Shown: positions 24,316-34,956 of the stretch, piece by piece
Layout: each line of letters begins with the position of its first letter
How positions within the stretch are numbered: the first letter of the stretch is position 1
Assembly (NCBI RefSeq): GCF_001417735.1
Contig: NZ_BBUZ01000025.1
Location: forward strand, 310,001 to 374,000
Length of the DNA stretch: 64,000 nt
Origin: Streptomyces sp. NBRC 110028
GTDB lineage: Bacteria > Actinomycetota > Actinomycetes > Streptomycetales > Streptomycetaceae
Reading direction: 5' to 3'
Notes under the pieces: model-generated
The model's database searches: none
The model's input: only the letters and a program-made list of their open reading frames with translations
What the model was told of the DNA's origin: nothing
Position numbers and translations under genes: made by a program

Positions 24316-25386
24316 GCCAGGGTGCGGCCACATCTGCTGGCCCTCGGAGGTCACCGTCAGCTCGAAGACGTCGGCGGAGGGACATCCGGCGGTCACGAAG
24401 TCGTCGTACACGGCCGTGACTTCCCGCCACAGGTCGCGGGGACCGTACTGCCACGCCTCCTGGGCGTTGACCACGGCAGCCGATCCCTCCCGATCATGGA
24501 GCCACACCTGGTACGTATCGTCCTGTGTCCCGTCGGCCATGACCACGCCCGGCAGCCGCGCGCCCGCGTAGAGGGCGAAGCCCAGGTCGGCCAGCGCACC
24601 GAGCGGCTGTGGGCCGGGGCTGACGCGCCGGCCGGTGCCGCTGTCCACGGGGGCGTCCGGGCGGGGGCGTTCGGAGCGCATCGGCATGAACCTGGCGCCT
24701 CCGACGAACCGGCCGCGGGCCGTGCCGTCCGCGGCCGTCTCGAGCCGTACCAGGGCTCCGGACCAGAAGTCCCCGGCCAGCGGTGCGACGATGATCCCGC
24801 CCACGGTGGTCTGCCGCACCCAGGCGTGGGGGATGCGGCGCACCGCGCAGGTGGCGATGATCCGGGTGTACGGCGCCGCGGATTCCCAGCCGTGCACACC
24901 GTCGCCCCATACGACGTCGGGGCGGTAACCCGCCGCCTCGATGACCTTCGCGGCCCTCTTCGCCAGCGCCTCGTCGACCTCGACGGTGGTGACGTTCTCA
25001 CTGCCGAGCCGCTCGGCGAGCAGCGCCGCGTTCCAGCCGCTGCCGGTGCCGATCTCCAGTACGCGGTGCCCGGCGGCGACATCGAGCGCACCGAGCATCC
25101 GGGCCACCATGGTGGGCATGGAGTTGGACGAGGTCGCCAGCCCAGGGCCGTCACCGCGTCCGTCGTCCACCTGGGTGACGATCGGTACGTCGCGGTAGAC
25201 CAGGTCCCACCAGGCATCGTCCGTCGTGACCGGCACGCAGGTGGCCTTCTGCTCCCAGATGTCCGCGGGGATGAAGCGGTGGCGCGGCACGACCTCGAAC
25301 GCGCCGCGCCAGTCCGGGGACAACGCCCCCGACGCGGCAAGCGCGTTCAGGAGTGCGGTGTGGCGTTCCTGCCACCCATCGGTCAA
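24301..25386 (-). CDS. PIMT-like SAM methyltransferase (second copy, no ATP-grasp partner)
   Basis: 361 residues from TTG 25386, 5 nt after AGGTGAGG. Architecture matches tgmC: FEVVPRHRFIPADIW near residue 26, SSNSMPTMVARMLGAL near 89, SAM motif VLEIGTGSGWNAALLAE near 115, and a long C-terminal extension ending near 361. Conserved residues around ATSS and the SAM loop show the two are homologues of the RiPP-linked isoaspartate methyltransferase group. Here the only neighbour is a 34-residue proline-rich peptide whose stop is 7 bp before the start. A RiPP-modifying role is an inference. Confidence 0.82.
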   Translation of the reverse strand: MTDGWQERHTALLNALAASGALSPDWRGAFEVVPRHRFIPADIWEQKATCVPVTTDDAWWDLVYRDVPIVTQVDDGRGDGPGLATSSNSMPTMVARMLGALDVAAGHRVLEIGTGSGWNAALLAERLGSENVTTVEVDEALAKRAAKVIEAAGYRPDVVWGDGVHGWESAAPYTRIIATCAVRRIPHAWVRQTTVGGIIVAPLAGDFWSGALVRLETAADGTARGRFVGGARFMPMRSERPRPDAPVDSGTGRRVSPGPQPLGALADLGFALYAGARLPGVVMADGTQDDTYQVWLHDREGSAAVVNAQEAWQYGPRDLWREVTAVYDDFVTAGCPSADVFELTVTSEGQQMWPHPGSQGR

Positions 25387-25393
25387 CGGGTCC

Positions 25394-25498
25394 TCACCTC
25401 TGCTTCGATGGCTGATCGCCGTCCGGCGGGGGAGGCGGCGGGGGCGTCCACGGCTTGATCGGGGCGGGATCACCCTTGTGCTTGCTCTCGGCGATCAC
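25394..25498 (-). CDS. 34-residue proline-rich peptide preceding the methyltransferase, candidate substrate
   Basis: GTG at 25498, 6 nt after a perfect GGAGG, running to TGA 25394-25396 just before the methyltransferase TTG. It encodes MIAESKHKGDPAPIKPWT, seven prolines in a row, then DGDQPSKQR. The tight coupling and ideal SD favour translation. The only Asp-Gly in the peptide (DGDQ) would be the aspartimide-prone site for a PIMT-like enzyme. It may also be a short leader peptide that only couples translation. Confidence 0.5.
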   Translation of the reverse strand: MIAESKHKGDPAPIKPWTPPPPPPPDGDQPSKQR

Positions 25499-25759
25499 TG
25501 GCTACCTCCGGGTGTTCATTGTTGCGGATCGGAAGGCCGGCGCGCAGGCCGAACAGGCGTAGCGAGTATGCCCTGCGGGGGTGGAGCCGTGCTGGAGCGC
25601 GAGGGCGCCCGGCACCCGTCGGGGTGGTTATCCACAGGCTCCGGCGGCTGTCGGTGGGTGGCCGTACCGTGATTCCCGTCCTTATTCACGTTGCTGGGCT
25701 GCACGTGACTCGGATGCGGAAGGCCGGGCCCTACAGCACGGGTCCGGCCTTCGTCCGGC

Positions 25760-26532
25760 TCATCTCCGGTCCGTACGGTCCGGCTGAAACGCCGGCAGGT
25801 GGGAGGTGTCGTTGTAGCACCGCAGGGAGACGGGGAAGCCCGGGCGGTAGCGGAGGACGGTCAGGGCCGCGTTGTCGTGGTTGAGGCCCATCCAGCGCCA
25901 GGGCGGTGCGTCGAGCGCGGCGCGGACGAGCCAGCCGATCAGGAAGGTGTGGGTGACGACCAGTTCGTGGCGGTCCTCGGTGCCGGGCACCGGGTCCGTG
26001 AAGCGTTCGGGGGGTGTCTTGTGGGTCAGGCCGGATCAGCGAGCGGCGTCTGGTGCGGTAGCTCGCAACCCGCGTGAGGAGAGCGCAGCGGCGCTGCGTG
26101 CGACGAGCGCGGGGCCGCGAGGTGCCGTGCCAGGCGTCGGGAGCCCGGCCTGGCCCACAAGACATCCCCCATGGCCTCGTGGGCCAGGCGTGGGCCTTCG
26201 GCGCGCTCGGCCGGCGGGAGGCGGTGGACGAAGTCGAGGAGCAGGTCGGCGGAGTCCGGCGGGAGTTCGTGGCGTTCCGGCGTGTGGGGGACGTAGTCCC
26301 CGGCGGGCTCGCACGCGTGCGTGGGGACGCCGTCGAGCTGGGCGGCGATCAGGTGGGCCGTCTGGGCGGCGCGGGGGAGCGGGCCGTGGTGGATGGTGGT
26401 CAGGGGTACGGTCCGGAGCCGCTTGCCGAGCAGGGTGGCCTGGCGGCGGCCGTCGTCCGTCAGCGCGCGCTCGTCCTCGGTCGCCTCACCGTGCCGGGTG
26501 AGGTAGAGGTGGCGGGTTGCCTTCGTGGTCAT
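25760..26532 (-). pseudogene. Histidine phosphatase family gene interrupted by a MITE
   Basis: The N-terminal part starts at ATG 26532 (GAGGGG SD) and has the catalytic RHG motif (LYLTRHGEATEDE), GPLPRAAQTAHLIA, and runs to LAHEAMG near 26171. The C-terminal part resumes near 26008 with ERFTDPVPGTEDRHELV, VTHTFLIGWLVRAALD (second catalytic His) and GLNHDNAALTVLRY to 25760. Between them lies a 162-bp element with terminal inverted repeats. Because the insert carries stops and shifts the frame, no full enzyme can be made. Confidence 0.85.
26009..26170. mobile_element. MITE (type 1) inside the histidine phosphatase gene
   Basis: 162 bp with 26-bp imperfect terminal inverted repeats that both contain TGTCTTGTGGG(T/C)CAGGCCGG. 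It encodes no transposase. Interior motifs, read on the minus strand, are CGGGCTCCCGACGCC (26133-26147) and GACGCCGCTCGCTGATCC (26033-26050); both also occur in the element at 46430-46597. No clear target duplication is seen. A transposase in trans is assumed. Confidence 0.75.
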
Positions 26533-26879
26533 GGGTCCCCTCGCGGTCCGGGTGCGCGGCACCGGTAGCAGTCCGCACATAGGCGTATGGATGCGTAGAT
26601 GCCGCTCCTCCCGGCCCGGTTCCCGCTCGTCCGGGCTCAGCCGCATCACCGTTTCGGCGAGTTGGACGCACACCTGCTCGATCTGCCGCCGCGTGTGGTC
26701 CCGCTCGGCGATGATCGCGGCGAGGAGGAGCGCCGTCGGGGTGGGCCGTATGGGTGACCCGTACGGATGACGCCCAGCGCATATGCGCACCGGGCTTGCC
26801 CACTTCCGCGCGAGACGCCACCGTTGTCCACCAGCGGGCGCGCGCCGCGTGTCCGCATTCGACTGGGACCGGAGGTGCC
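26533..26879. other. 347-bp gap with a possible small-protein relic
   Basis: On the minus strand, upstream of the phosphatase start, one frame reads PTALLLAAIIAERDHTRRQI, EQVCVQLAETVMRLSPDERE and so on to the phosphatase ATG. It looks protein-like but has no usable start codon near 26757, so it may be a decayed small gene. The rest contains the promoter region of the hydrolase at 26880. Nothing else is seen. Confidence 0.4.
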
Positions 26880-27662
26880 ATGGGACCGCTTGTTCCACCC
26901 CTCGTTCCACCGTATGAGACCGTCGGCGAAGGACCGCACCATGTCATGGCGGTACACGGCTGGTTCTCGGACCACGCCGCCTATGCCGCGATGCTGCCGC
27001 ACATCGACCGGCGCGCGTTCACCTATGTACTGCCCGATCTGCGCGGCTACGGGGAGGCGCGTGACGTCCCCGGCGCGTACACCACCAGCGAGGCGGGCCG
27101 GGATCTGCTCGCGCTCGCCGACCATCTGGAGTGGGAGCGGTTCTCGCTGCTCGGGCACTCGATGGGCGCCGCCGTCGTCCAGCGCGTGCTGGCGGCGGCC
27201 CCGCACCGCGTCCGGCGGCTGGTCGGGGTGGCTCCCGTACCGGCGAGCGGGGTGCCGATGGAGGGTGAGCAGTGGGAGCTGTTCACGTCGGCGGCCGACC
27301 GGCCCGAATGCCGACGGGCGATCATCGACCTCACCACCGGCGGCCGCCATCCGGCCGCCTGGCTCGACCTGATGGTGCGCCATTCGCTGGAGCAGAGCGA
27401 CGCCAAGGCGTTCCGGGCGTGGCTGGACTCCTGGGCGCTGGAGGACTTCCACGAGGAGGTGGACGGCTCCCAGCTGCCGGTGCGAGTGGTGGTCGGCGCC
27501 CATGACCCGGCGCTCACGGTGGAGGTGATGCGCCGGACCTGGCTGCGCTGGTACGCCAACGCCGATCTGGTCGAGCTGGCGTCGGCGGGGCACTACCCCG
27601 CCGACGAGACGCCGCTGGAACTCGTGCGGGCCGTGGAGGACTTCATAGCCGCTGCCGGTTAG
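26880..27662 (+). CDS. Alpha/beta hydrolase
   Basis: 260 residues from ATG 26880 (GGAGG five bases before). Catalytic triad can be placed: oxyanion loop VMAVHGWFSDHAA near residue 22, nucleophile elbow LLGHSMGAAVV near 99 (Ser in GHSMG), acid VVGAHDPALT near 208, and His in SAGHYPADETP near 237. Length and motifs fit a soluble esterase/hydrolase or C-C bond hydrolase. Substrate unknown. Its stop overlaps the convergent transglycosylase by 4 nt. Confidence 0.9.
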   Translation: MGPLVPPLVPPYETVGEGPHHVMAVHGWFSDHAAYAAMLPHIDRRAFTYVLPDLRGYGEARDVPGAYTTSEAGRDLLALADHLEWERFSLLGHSMGAAVVQRVLAAAPHRVRRLVGVAPVPASGVPMEGEQWELFTSAADRPECRRAIIDLTTGGRHPAAWLDLMVRHSLEQSDAKAFRAWLDSWALEDFHEEVDGSQLPVRVVVGAHDPALTVEVMRRTWLRWYANADLVELASAGHYPADETPLELVRAVEDFIAAAG

Positions 27663-28369
27663 CCCGTGCGGACCCGTGCCGACAGCGGTGAGGGAGCCTC
27701 GGGGGAGGGCGGGGCGGAGGCGGACGGCGAGGCGGTGCGGTCGCGGTCGCGCTTCGCCTCGCTCCGCTGGTAGCGCGCCTCGCTCTTCCGGTACTGGGGC
27801 AGCAGCGTGCCCATGATCCGGTCCACATAGCCGCGGGTCTCGTGGATGGTCGGGATGCCGCGCGCCCGGAGCACCGCGCCCGGTCCCGCGTTGTACGCGG
27901 CCAGGGCGAGCCGCGTCGGGTCGCCGGGGATCCGCTCGACCACGTCGTACAGATGGCACATGTAGTGCGCCTGGGAGGGGATGGCGTCCCGGGGCTCCCA
28001 GACGTCGGCCTTGCCGTCGCCGTTGCCGTCCCGCCCCCACTCCTTCCAGGTGTCCGGCGCGAACTGCGAGATGCCCTGGGCGTGCCCGGAGTCCGCGTCC
28101 GGCCGCCAGCCGCTCTCCGCGTCGATCTGCGCGGCCAGCAGCGGCACGCTCAGCGGGGAGCACACCTTCGCCGCCCGCTCCACGATCGGGCGCCGCGCGT
28201 CCGGGATGACGGGCAGCTTGGGCTCGGACGGCGTCATGATCTGCCGTACGACGAGGACGGCGGCGACGATCAGCGCGAGACCGGCGACGAATGCCGCGAA
28301 CATCCCGGCGGCACGGCTCAGCATGCCGGGACCGGGGGAACGAAGTGACGCATGGGACGCATGGGACAC
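27659..28369 (-). CDS. Secreted/membrane lytic transglycosylase (SLT domain)
   Basis: 236 residues. One N-terminal membrane helix (GMFAAFVAGLALIVAAVLVV, residues ~22-41) acts as signal anchor. The goose-type SLT fold follows: AAQIDAESGWRPDADSG near residue 83 (catalytic Glu in AESG), GISQFAPDTWKEW near 102, ALAAYNAGPGAVLRARG near 154, and IHETRGYVDRIMG near 175. The tail is basic and Ser/Pro-rich. It should cleave the glycan strands of peptidoglycan outside the membrane. Confidence 0.9.
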   Translation of the reverse strand: MSHASHASLRSPGPGMLSRAAGMFAAFVAGLALIVAAVLVVRQIMTPSEPKLPVIPDARRPIVERAAKVCSPLSVPLLAAQIDAESGWRPDADSGHAQGISQFAPDTWKEWGRDGNGDGKADVWEPRDAIPSQAHYMCHLYDVVERIPGDPTRLALAAYNAGPGAVLRARGIPTIHETRGYVDRIMGTLLPQYRKSEARYQRSEAKRDRDRTASPSASAPPSPEAPSPLSARVRTG

Positions 28370-28478
28370 GTGGCTCGCATGGGGAGGACCGTAACGGCAA
28401 TCCCTGGGTGATCCGTAATCGACGCCACAAACGGCGCCCGGTGGGCCTGGGCGTGGCGCTACGGAGCCTTCGCGTACC

Positions 28479-29156
28479 CTACGGGACCGGGGGCACCGGG
28501 CCCGCCGCGGCGACCGCGAGCTGCCCGGCCTCGTCCTCGGCCGGACGCCGCATCACATACGCCGCGCCCGCGCCCGCGGCGAACAGCGCGAGCACCGAGA
28601 CCGCCGTGCCCAGCCAGCCGGCGCCGAGCCACTGGCCGCCGACGTAGCCGAGCGCCACGCTGTACGCGGCCCAGGCCAGACCGGCCACCATCGACCAGGG
28701 CAGAAATTCCGTCACCCGACGGTGTGCCGCGCCCGCGCTCAGGCTGACGACCGACCGTCCGGCGGGGGCGAAGCGGGCTATGACGACGAGTGCTCCGCCG
28801 CCGCGCACCACCGCGGTGCCCAACTTCTCCTGGGCGGAGGTGAGCCGGCGGGAGCGGGCGATGGCCCGGTCGAGCCGGTCGCTGCCGCGCCAGGCCAGCC
28901 GGTAGGCGACCATGTCGCCGAGGACGGATGCGGTCGCGGCGCACAGCAGCAGCGCGAACATCTCGGGGAAGTCGGCCGCGTCGGCCTGGCGCACCACGCC
29001 GACCGGGTCGACGGTGGTGCCCGCGGCGGCGGTGGCGGCCGTGATGACGAGGAAGCCGCTCGGCAGGACGGGCAAAAAGACGTCGAGCAGGACCGAGACC
29101 GCGATGACTGCGTAGATCCATGGGGTGTTGGTCAGCGACCCCAGATGTTCCAACAA
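28479..29156 (-). CDS. DedA/SNARE-associated family membrane protein
   Basis: TTG 29156 (225 residues) is preferred because GGGAGAAG precedes it and the family begins with 'LLEHLGSLTNTPWIYAVI'; an upstream in-frame ATG at 29234 adds 26 polar residues. DedA features: FLPVLPSGFLVITAATAAAG near residue 26, ARFAPAGRSVVSLSAGA near 130 (the R-F-x-P-x-x-R core), and four to five membrane helices. DedA proteins are lipid flippase-like envelope proteins. Start choice uncertain. Confidence 0.85.
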   Translation of the reverse strand: MLEHLGSLTNTPWIYAVIAVSVLLDVFLPVLPSGFLVITAATAAAGTTVDPVGVVRQADAADFPEMFALLLCAATASVLGDMVAYRLAWRGSDRLDRAIARSRRLTSAQEKLGTAVVRGGGALVVIARFAPAGRSVVSLSAGAAHRRVTEFLPWSMVAGLAWAAYSVALGYVGGQWLGAGWLGTAVSVLALFAAGAGAAYVMRRPAEDEAGQLAVAAAGPVPPVP

Positions 29157-29289
29157 CGTTCTTCTCCCGATCCCGTTCCCCCGCCGCCGCGTCCATGTCC
29201 GCGCGGGGCGGGCGGGAGCGACCTGTACAGCCATACAGCGTACGCCTGTGACGATCGAGGATACCGGTAAGGGGTGACGATGCTGTTCG

Positions 29290-29330
29290 AATCACGCCAT
29301 GCGGGGCACGTGGCCCCGCATGGTGCGATT
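29290..29330 (-). terminator. Terminator of the doxX-like gene
   Basis: Inverted repeat AATCACGCCATGCGGGGC / GCCCCGCATGGTGCGATT with an ACGTG loop, 70 bp past the stop at 29401. Confidence 0.65.
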
Positions 29331-29400
29331 CACGGCACGTTCACCGTTTCGTGCGGTCCGGGGCGCGTCACGGAGCGGATCGTGACGTGGTGCCCGTTCG

Positions 29401-29880
29401 TCAGACCGCGCTCGGCTGGCGCTGCGGTTCGGCCGCCGCGGAGGACGCGCGGGACGAGCCGAGGATCCGGTCCAGCGCCCAGGGGCCCGGGCCGGTGAAG
29501 ACGATGAGCAGGAACGCCCAGCAGAACATGGCCGCCAGCTCGCCGCCGTTCTGGAGGGGCCACAGCTTCTGCGGCTGGTGCTCGTGGAAGTACGCGTAGG
29601 CCATCGAGCCGGAGGAGATGAACGCGGCGACGCGGGTGCCGAGGCCGAGCATCACCAGGGCGCCGCCGACGAGCTGGATCACCGAGGCGTACCAGCCGGG
29701 CCAGGTGCCCGCCTCGATGGTCTTGCCGGTGCCCATCGCGCCGCCCATCCAGCCGAGCAGCGACGAGGCGCCGTGGCAGAAGAAGAGCAGACCGATGACG
29801 ATCCGGAAGAGGGAGAGAACGTACGGTCTGCCGCTGTCCAGCAGGCCGTCGAGTGAGCGGGGATGGGCGTCGGGAGACAT
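29401..29880 (-). CDS. DoxX-family membrane protein
   Basis: 159 residues with four membrane helices. Signature LSLFRIVIGLLFFCHGASSL near residue 23, IQLVGGALVMLGLGTRVAAF near 68, and MAYAYFHEHQPQKLWPLQNG near 94. DoxX proteins act in membrane redox or thiol stress in actinobacteria. An AT-rich promoter region with an inverted repeat lies upstream, so it is probably a single regulated gene. Physiological role uncertain. Confidence 0.9.
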   Translation of the reverse strand: MSPDAHPRSLDGLLDSGRPYVLSLFRIVIGLLFFCHGASSLLGWMGGAMGTGKTIEAGTWPGWYASVIQLVGGALVMLGLGTRVAAFISSGSMAYAYFHEHQPQKLWPLQNGGELAAMFCWAFLLIVFTGPGPWALDRILGSSRASSAAAEPQRQPSAV

Positions 29881-29896
29881 GAGGGGATTGCTCCTT

Positions 29897-29920
29897 TTGT
29901 TTCTGGGGACGAAGAAACAA
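29897..29920. promoter_or_regulatory. Inverted repeat TTGTTTC-N10-GAAACAA upstream of doxX
   Basis: Perfect 7-bp arms 17 bp before the DoxX start. About 40 bp further upstream is the AT-rich stretch CTTTTGTTGCAAGTTCAAGTT, resembling MarR/HxlR-type boxes. The pair suggests a repressor site and promoter. By eye only. Confidence 0.45.
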
Positions 29921-30022
29921 CGGAGCGCCAGGTTAGGTTCCCCTTTTCTTTTGTTGCAAGTTCAAGTTCCTGCCATTGTGGGGGCCCTGGGCAGGGCTTC
30001 GGAACCGTGTCGAAGCCGCTCC

Positions 30023-32005
30023 TCAGAGCCCTACGGCGCACATCGGGGCGATTTTCCGGCGCGGCTCGGGCGCCGCCGCGAGACGCAGTACGGCGCGCGC
30101 CACCGCGTCCGTGTCGCACAGGGTGACCGAATTCACGCCGGGCCGCGCCCCCGCCGCGGTCACCCAGTGGACGCCTTCCGTCGGCACTCCGACCGCGAAC
30201 CGGCGCGGATGCGGCCGTCCTTGCGCGTCCACGATCCGGAAGGGGGCCGGGGTGACGTCCAGCCCGCCCGTCTCGTAGCCCTCCACCCGGTGCGGTCGGC
30301 ACTGCCCGGAGCGCAGCAGTCCGCTCAGCAGCGCGTCGGCGGTGCGGCGCAGATCCGGTTCCGGCAGCCGCGCCTCGATCAGCGTCCGGGCGATGATCGA
30401 GGGGCCGGGGACGCGGGTCGAGCGGGCGGCGAAGCCGGGGTGACCTGATGGACCATCAGGTGTTTTGGCCGTGACGTCCAGACCTGGACCAAGGATCTCC
30501 AGCACCCCCGCTTCGATCAGCGCGGCCATCTCCTCGATCCGTCGGCGCGGCGGGCCGATCGACAGGAACGCGTTCAGCGGGGTGTACCAGCGGTCGAGAT
30601 GTGCCCGGCGCGAGACCCCGGAGAGTCCGGCGTGGTCGACGATCAGCCGCACCTCGTTCCGGAGGTCGCGCAGGACGTCGAGCGCGGCCTTGACCGGACC
30701 GGTCACATTGCCGAGCCGGGCGTGGGCCGCGTCCGCGCGCGCGTACGTCAGCAGCCAGCGCCGGAAGGCGTCACGCGTGGTGAAGTTTTGTTCACGGTCG
30801 GGCTGGGAGACCGTCTCCCAGCACCAGCGCGCGGTTGCCGGAATGCCGAATTCCAAGAGGACGGCGGCCTCTTCGGGGGACCCGGGGGAAGTGGCCAGAA
30901 AGCGACGTCGGAAGGGGGTCGGGACGCCAGCGCCTTGGCGGGACAGCAGGGCCTCGTAGTAAACGGTTTCGGCCTCCTTGGCCACCAGCGGCCACACCTC
31001 CGTGAGGAAGTCCGGCGGATCGCCGGAGTCCGCTCGCTTGCGGAAGCCTTCGAGGACGTCCGGGGTCAGCAGCAACGGGGTGTGACGGCCGTGCGCACCC
31101 TTCGCGTTGTCGCCGCGGGCGTGGTACGGAATGCCGCGGCGGGAGCCCGCGTACAGCCGTGGCTCGCGGCCCGAGGGGTGGTAGACCAGACCGTCGGCCC
31201 CGGTGGTGTACGAACCGCCGCGGCCCTCGGTGAGCAGTGCCATGTGGTCGAAGAAGTTGAGCCCGAGGCCGCGGAGGAGGACGGGCTCTCCGGGTGCGAT
31301 GGGCGACAAGTCGACGTCGGCGGGGTTGGCGGGCGGGTAGTAGCGCAGCCCGTGCCGGGCCGCGTGGGCGCCGAGCCGCCGCTCCGTCTCGTCGGGGGTG
31401 CGGGGCAGATGGCCCTGGGCCAGGACGACGGCGCACAGGCCGCCGAGGCGCGTGCCGTCATCGAGGGTCAGGGCCTGGGTGCCGTCCGGCGCCTCCTCCA
31501 GGGCGATGGCGCGGGCCGGGTGCGGGCGGACGGTGACGGTGCCCGGGGCGGTGCGGACGACCTCGGCGAACACCCACTCCAGGTAGCGGCCGTAGAGGGC
31601 GCGGCTCGGATAGTCGTCGGGGCCGAGGGAGGGGGCGGGGGCGGGGGCCGGTGTGGGCGCGCCGGCGCCGTGGCCGGTGGCCCATTCGTACAGGCTCGGG
31701 CCGGTGCGTATCGGCCCGTCGCATTCGACGCTCTCGTCGGTGAACAGGGTCACCTGCGAGGCGACGGTGTTCATCAGCAACTCGCCCGGCTGTGTGGTCC
31801 GCCACACCCGCCCGGCGCCGGGCGGGGAGGGGTCCACGATGTGCACGGTCAGCCGGGCCCCCGGTGTCAGCTCCGGCGCGGAGGCACAGAGGCGCTCCAG
31901 CACGCTGGTGCCGCGGGGACCGGCCCCGACGATGGCTATGGCGTGGGGCTCTCCGGCCAAGGCGTTACTCCCGGGGCAGATGTGACGCAGGATCGCGCCT
32001 ATCAT
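30023..32005 (-). CDS. FAD/NAD(P)-binding protein
   Basis: About 660 residues; start taken as ATG 32005, with TTG 31960 (GGGAG SD) as alternative. Dinucleotide fold near the N-terminus (IAIVGAGPRGTSVLERL), then TTQPGELLMNTVASQVTLF near residue 80, VVLAQGHLPRTPDE near 200 and LLRGLGLNFFDHMALLTEGR near 248. This is the large FAD_NAD-binding_9 family common in actinobacteria, of unproven reaction. It also contains a long Ala/Pro linker near residue 125. No operon partner; a DoxX gene lies downstream in the same direction. Confidence 0.82.
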   Translation of the reverse strand: MIGAILRHICPGSNALAGEPHAIAIVGAGPRGTSVLERLCASAPELTPGARLTVHIVDPSPPGAGRVWRTTQPGELLMNTVASQVTLFTDESVECDGPIRTGPSLYEWATGHGAGAPTPAPAPAPSLGPDDYPSRALYGRYLEWVFAEVVRTAPGTVTVRPHPARAIALEEAPDGTQALTLDDGTRLGGLCAVVLAQGHLPRTPDETERRLGAHAARHGLRYYPPANPADVDLSPIAPGEPVLLRGLGLNFFDHMALLTEGRGGSYTTGADGLVYHPSGREPRLYAGSRRGIPYHARGDNAKGAHGRHTPLLLTPDVLEGFRKRADSGDPPDFLTEVWPLVAKEAETVYYEALLSRQGAGVPTPFRRRFLATSPGSPEEAAVLLEFGIPATARWCWETVSQPDREQNFTTRDAFRRWLLTYARADAAHARLGNVTGPVKAALDVLRDLRNEVRLIVDHAGLSGVSRRAHLDRWYTPLNAFLSIGPPRRRIEEMAALIEAGVLEILGPGLDVTAKTPDGPSGHPGFAARSTRVPGPSIIARTLIEARLPEPDLRRTADALLSGLLRSGQCRPHRVEGYETGGLDVTPAPFRIVDAQGRPHPRRFAVGVPTEGVHWVTAAGARPGVNSVTLCDTDAVARAVLRLAAAPEPRRKIAPMCAVGL

Positions 32006-32066
32006 GCCGGTCGCCCCGGGGGTTTCCACCCGCTGAGCGGACTGTCCCCCTCCGTTGTGTCCCGTA

Positions 32067-33755
<1,689 letters not shown>

Positions 33756-33763
33756 CCGGCCCT

Positions 33764-33818
33764 CCTCCGTCGCTCCGCGTCCGTACCGTACGCGTCGTAC
33801 GGTACGGAACGACGGAGG
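33764..33818 (-). terminator. Extended hairpin between the HNH nuclease and PhoD-like genes
   Basis: Outer arms CCTCCGTCG / CGACGGAGG enclose the perfect inner repeat CCGTACCGTACG-CGT-CGTACGGTACGG (33781-33807). It lies after the HNH stop and 9 bp before the PhoD start, so it probably terminates the HNH transcript and may attenuate read-through. Confidence 0.6.
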
Positions 33819-33839
33819 CGGCTTCGCGGTTCCGCCGGG

Positions 33840-34499
33840 TCAGCAGCCGTTCAGGATGCCGCTCAGCGCGGACTTCTCCGCCGAGTCGACGGTGAGCTGG
33901 TAGGTGTACTTCACCGAGACCCACATGCGCGCGTACATGCAGTGGTACGAGGCGAGCGGCGGCAGCCACTCGGCCGGGTCCTTGTCGCCCTTGGCCTGGT
34001 TGACGTTGTCCGTCACGGCTATCAGCTGCGAGTGGGTCAGGTCGTTGGCGAGCGCCTGGCGCTGCGCGGTGGTCCAGCCGCTGGCGCCGGACTTCCACGC
34101 CTCGGAGAGCGGAATGACGTGGTCGATGTCCACGTCGGAGGCGGCGGTCCAGGTCTCGCCGTCGTACGCGGACTTCCAGGTGCCGCTGGTGGCCGCGCAG
34201 CTGGAGTCGGTCTGGACGTTCGTACCGTCGCGCTTGAGGACCACCTCCCGGGTGTTGCAGGAGCCGCTCTGGGTGATCCAGTGCGGGAACTTGTCCCGGC
34301 TGTAACCGTCGGACGACCCCTCGGCCTTCACCGTCAGCCCGGCCAGCTGGGTGCGGGCGGTGGCGGCGCTCGGCGGGGTGGGCGGGGCCGCCTGAGCGGT
34401 CGGTCCGCTGAGCACCAGCGTGCCCAGCAGCCCGGCGAAGCCACCGAAGACGGCGGCGCGACGCGCGTAGACGCGCGGGCGATCGTGCATGTGCGACAT
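33840..34499 (-). CDS. Secreted HNH-family nuclease (DUF1524-like)
   Basis: 219 residues. Signal peptide: RRAAVFGGFAGLLGTLVLSG with likely cleavage after AQA near residue 38. The mature part has a DxHxxPL metal motif (VDIDHVIPLSEAW near residue 128) with a following Asn/Lys-rich end (NVNQAKGDKDPAEWLPP near 172), as in the secreted HNH nucleases of Streptomyces. It likely degrades extracellular DNA or RNA. Confidence 0.9.
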   Translation of the reverse strand: MSHMHDRPRVYARRAAVFGGFAGLLGTLVLSGPTAQAAPPTPPSAATARTQLAGLTVKAEGSSDGYSRDKFPHWITQSGSCNTREVVLKRDGTNVQTDSSCAATSGTWKSAYDGETWTAASDVDIDHVIPLSEAWKSGASGWTTAQRQALANDLTHSQLIAVTDNVNQAKGDKDPAEWLPPLASYHCMYARMWVSVKYTYQLTVDSAEKSALSGILNGC

Positions 34500-34744
34500 G
34501 CGAACTCCCTAGGAGTGGGGGGTCGTTGGCCACTGCGACGCGGCCATCGTGGTGGCGCCGGATGGACGTGGGGCAGGCGCCAGGTAACAGAGTGGCGACG
34601 CGGTCATGTCAACGCAAGGGGCTTCAGAAAGTGAAGGGGTGGGTGAGTGTGCCCCGGCGTCGCCGTCGCCCGCCGTTCCGGGGCCGTGTGCCGCCGTTCC
34701 ACCCCGGGGGAGGGCGCCGCGGAGGCGTCCCGTAGGCTGGTCGG

Positions 34745-34880
34745 CAGCAGAAGGGGAGTAGCTCCTCGCCGGACCGTCGACATACTGCCCGCCCCATGAG
34801 GTGCGGGCCGGCGCCCGGAGCGTACGAGACACCGCCGGTCAGGTGGGCCGCGTACGCCAGCGAGACCTTCGGCCGCAGTG
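34745..34880 (+). ncRNA. yybP-ykoY (Mn2+) riboswitch
   Basis: The two conserved loops of this riboswitch are visible: AAGGGGAGTAGCTCCTCGCC near 34751 and AGCGAGACCTTCGGCCGC near 34859, separated by the variable stem region. It sits 76 bp upstream of a UPF0016/GDT1 gene, the classic partner. High Mn2+ should stabilise the fold and turn expression on. The exact 5' end is not defined. Confidence 0.82.
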
Positions 34881-34956
34881 TTCGACGCTGCCGTGCCGAA
34901 GCGACCCCTCCTCAAGGGCCCCTCGGCGCGGCCCGACCCTATGAGGTATCCAGCCC

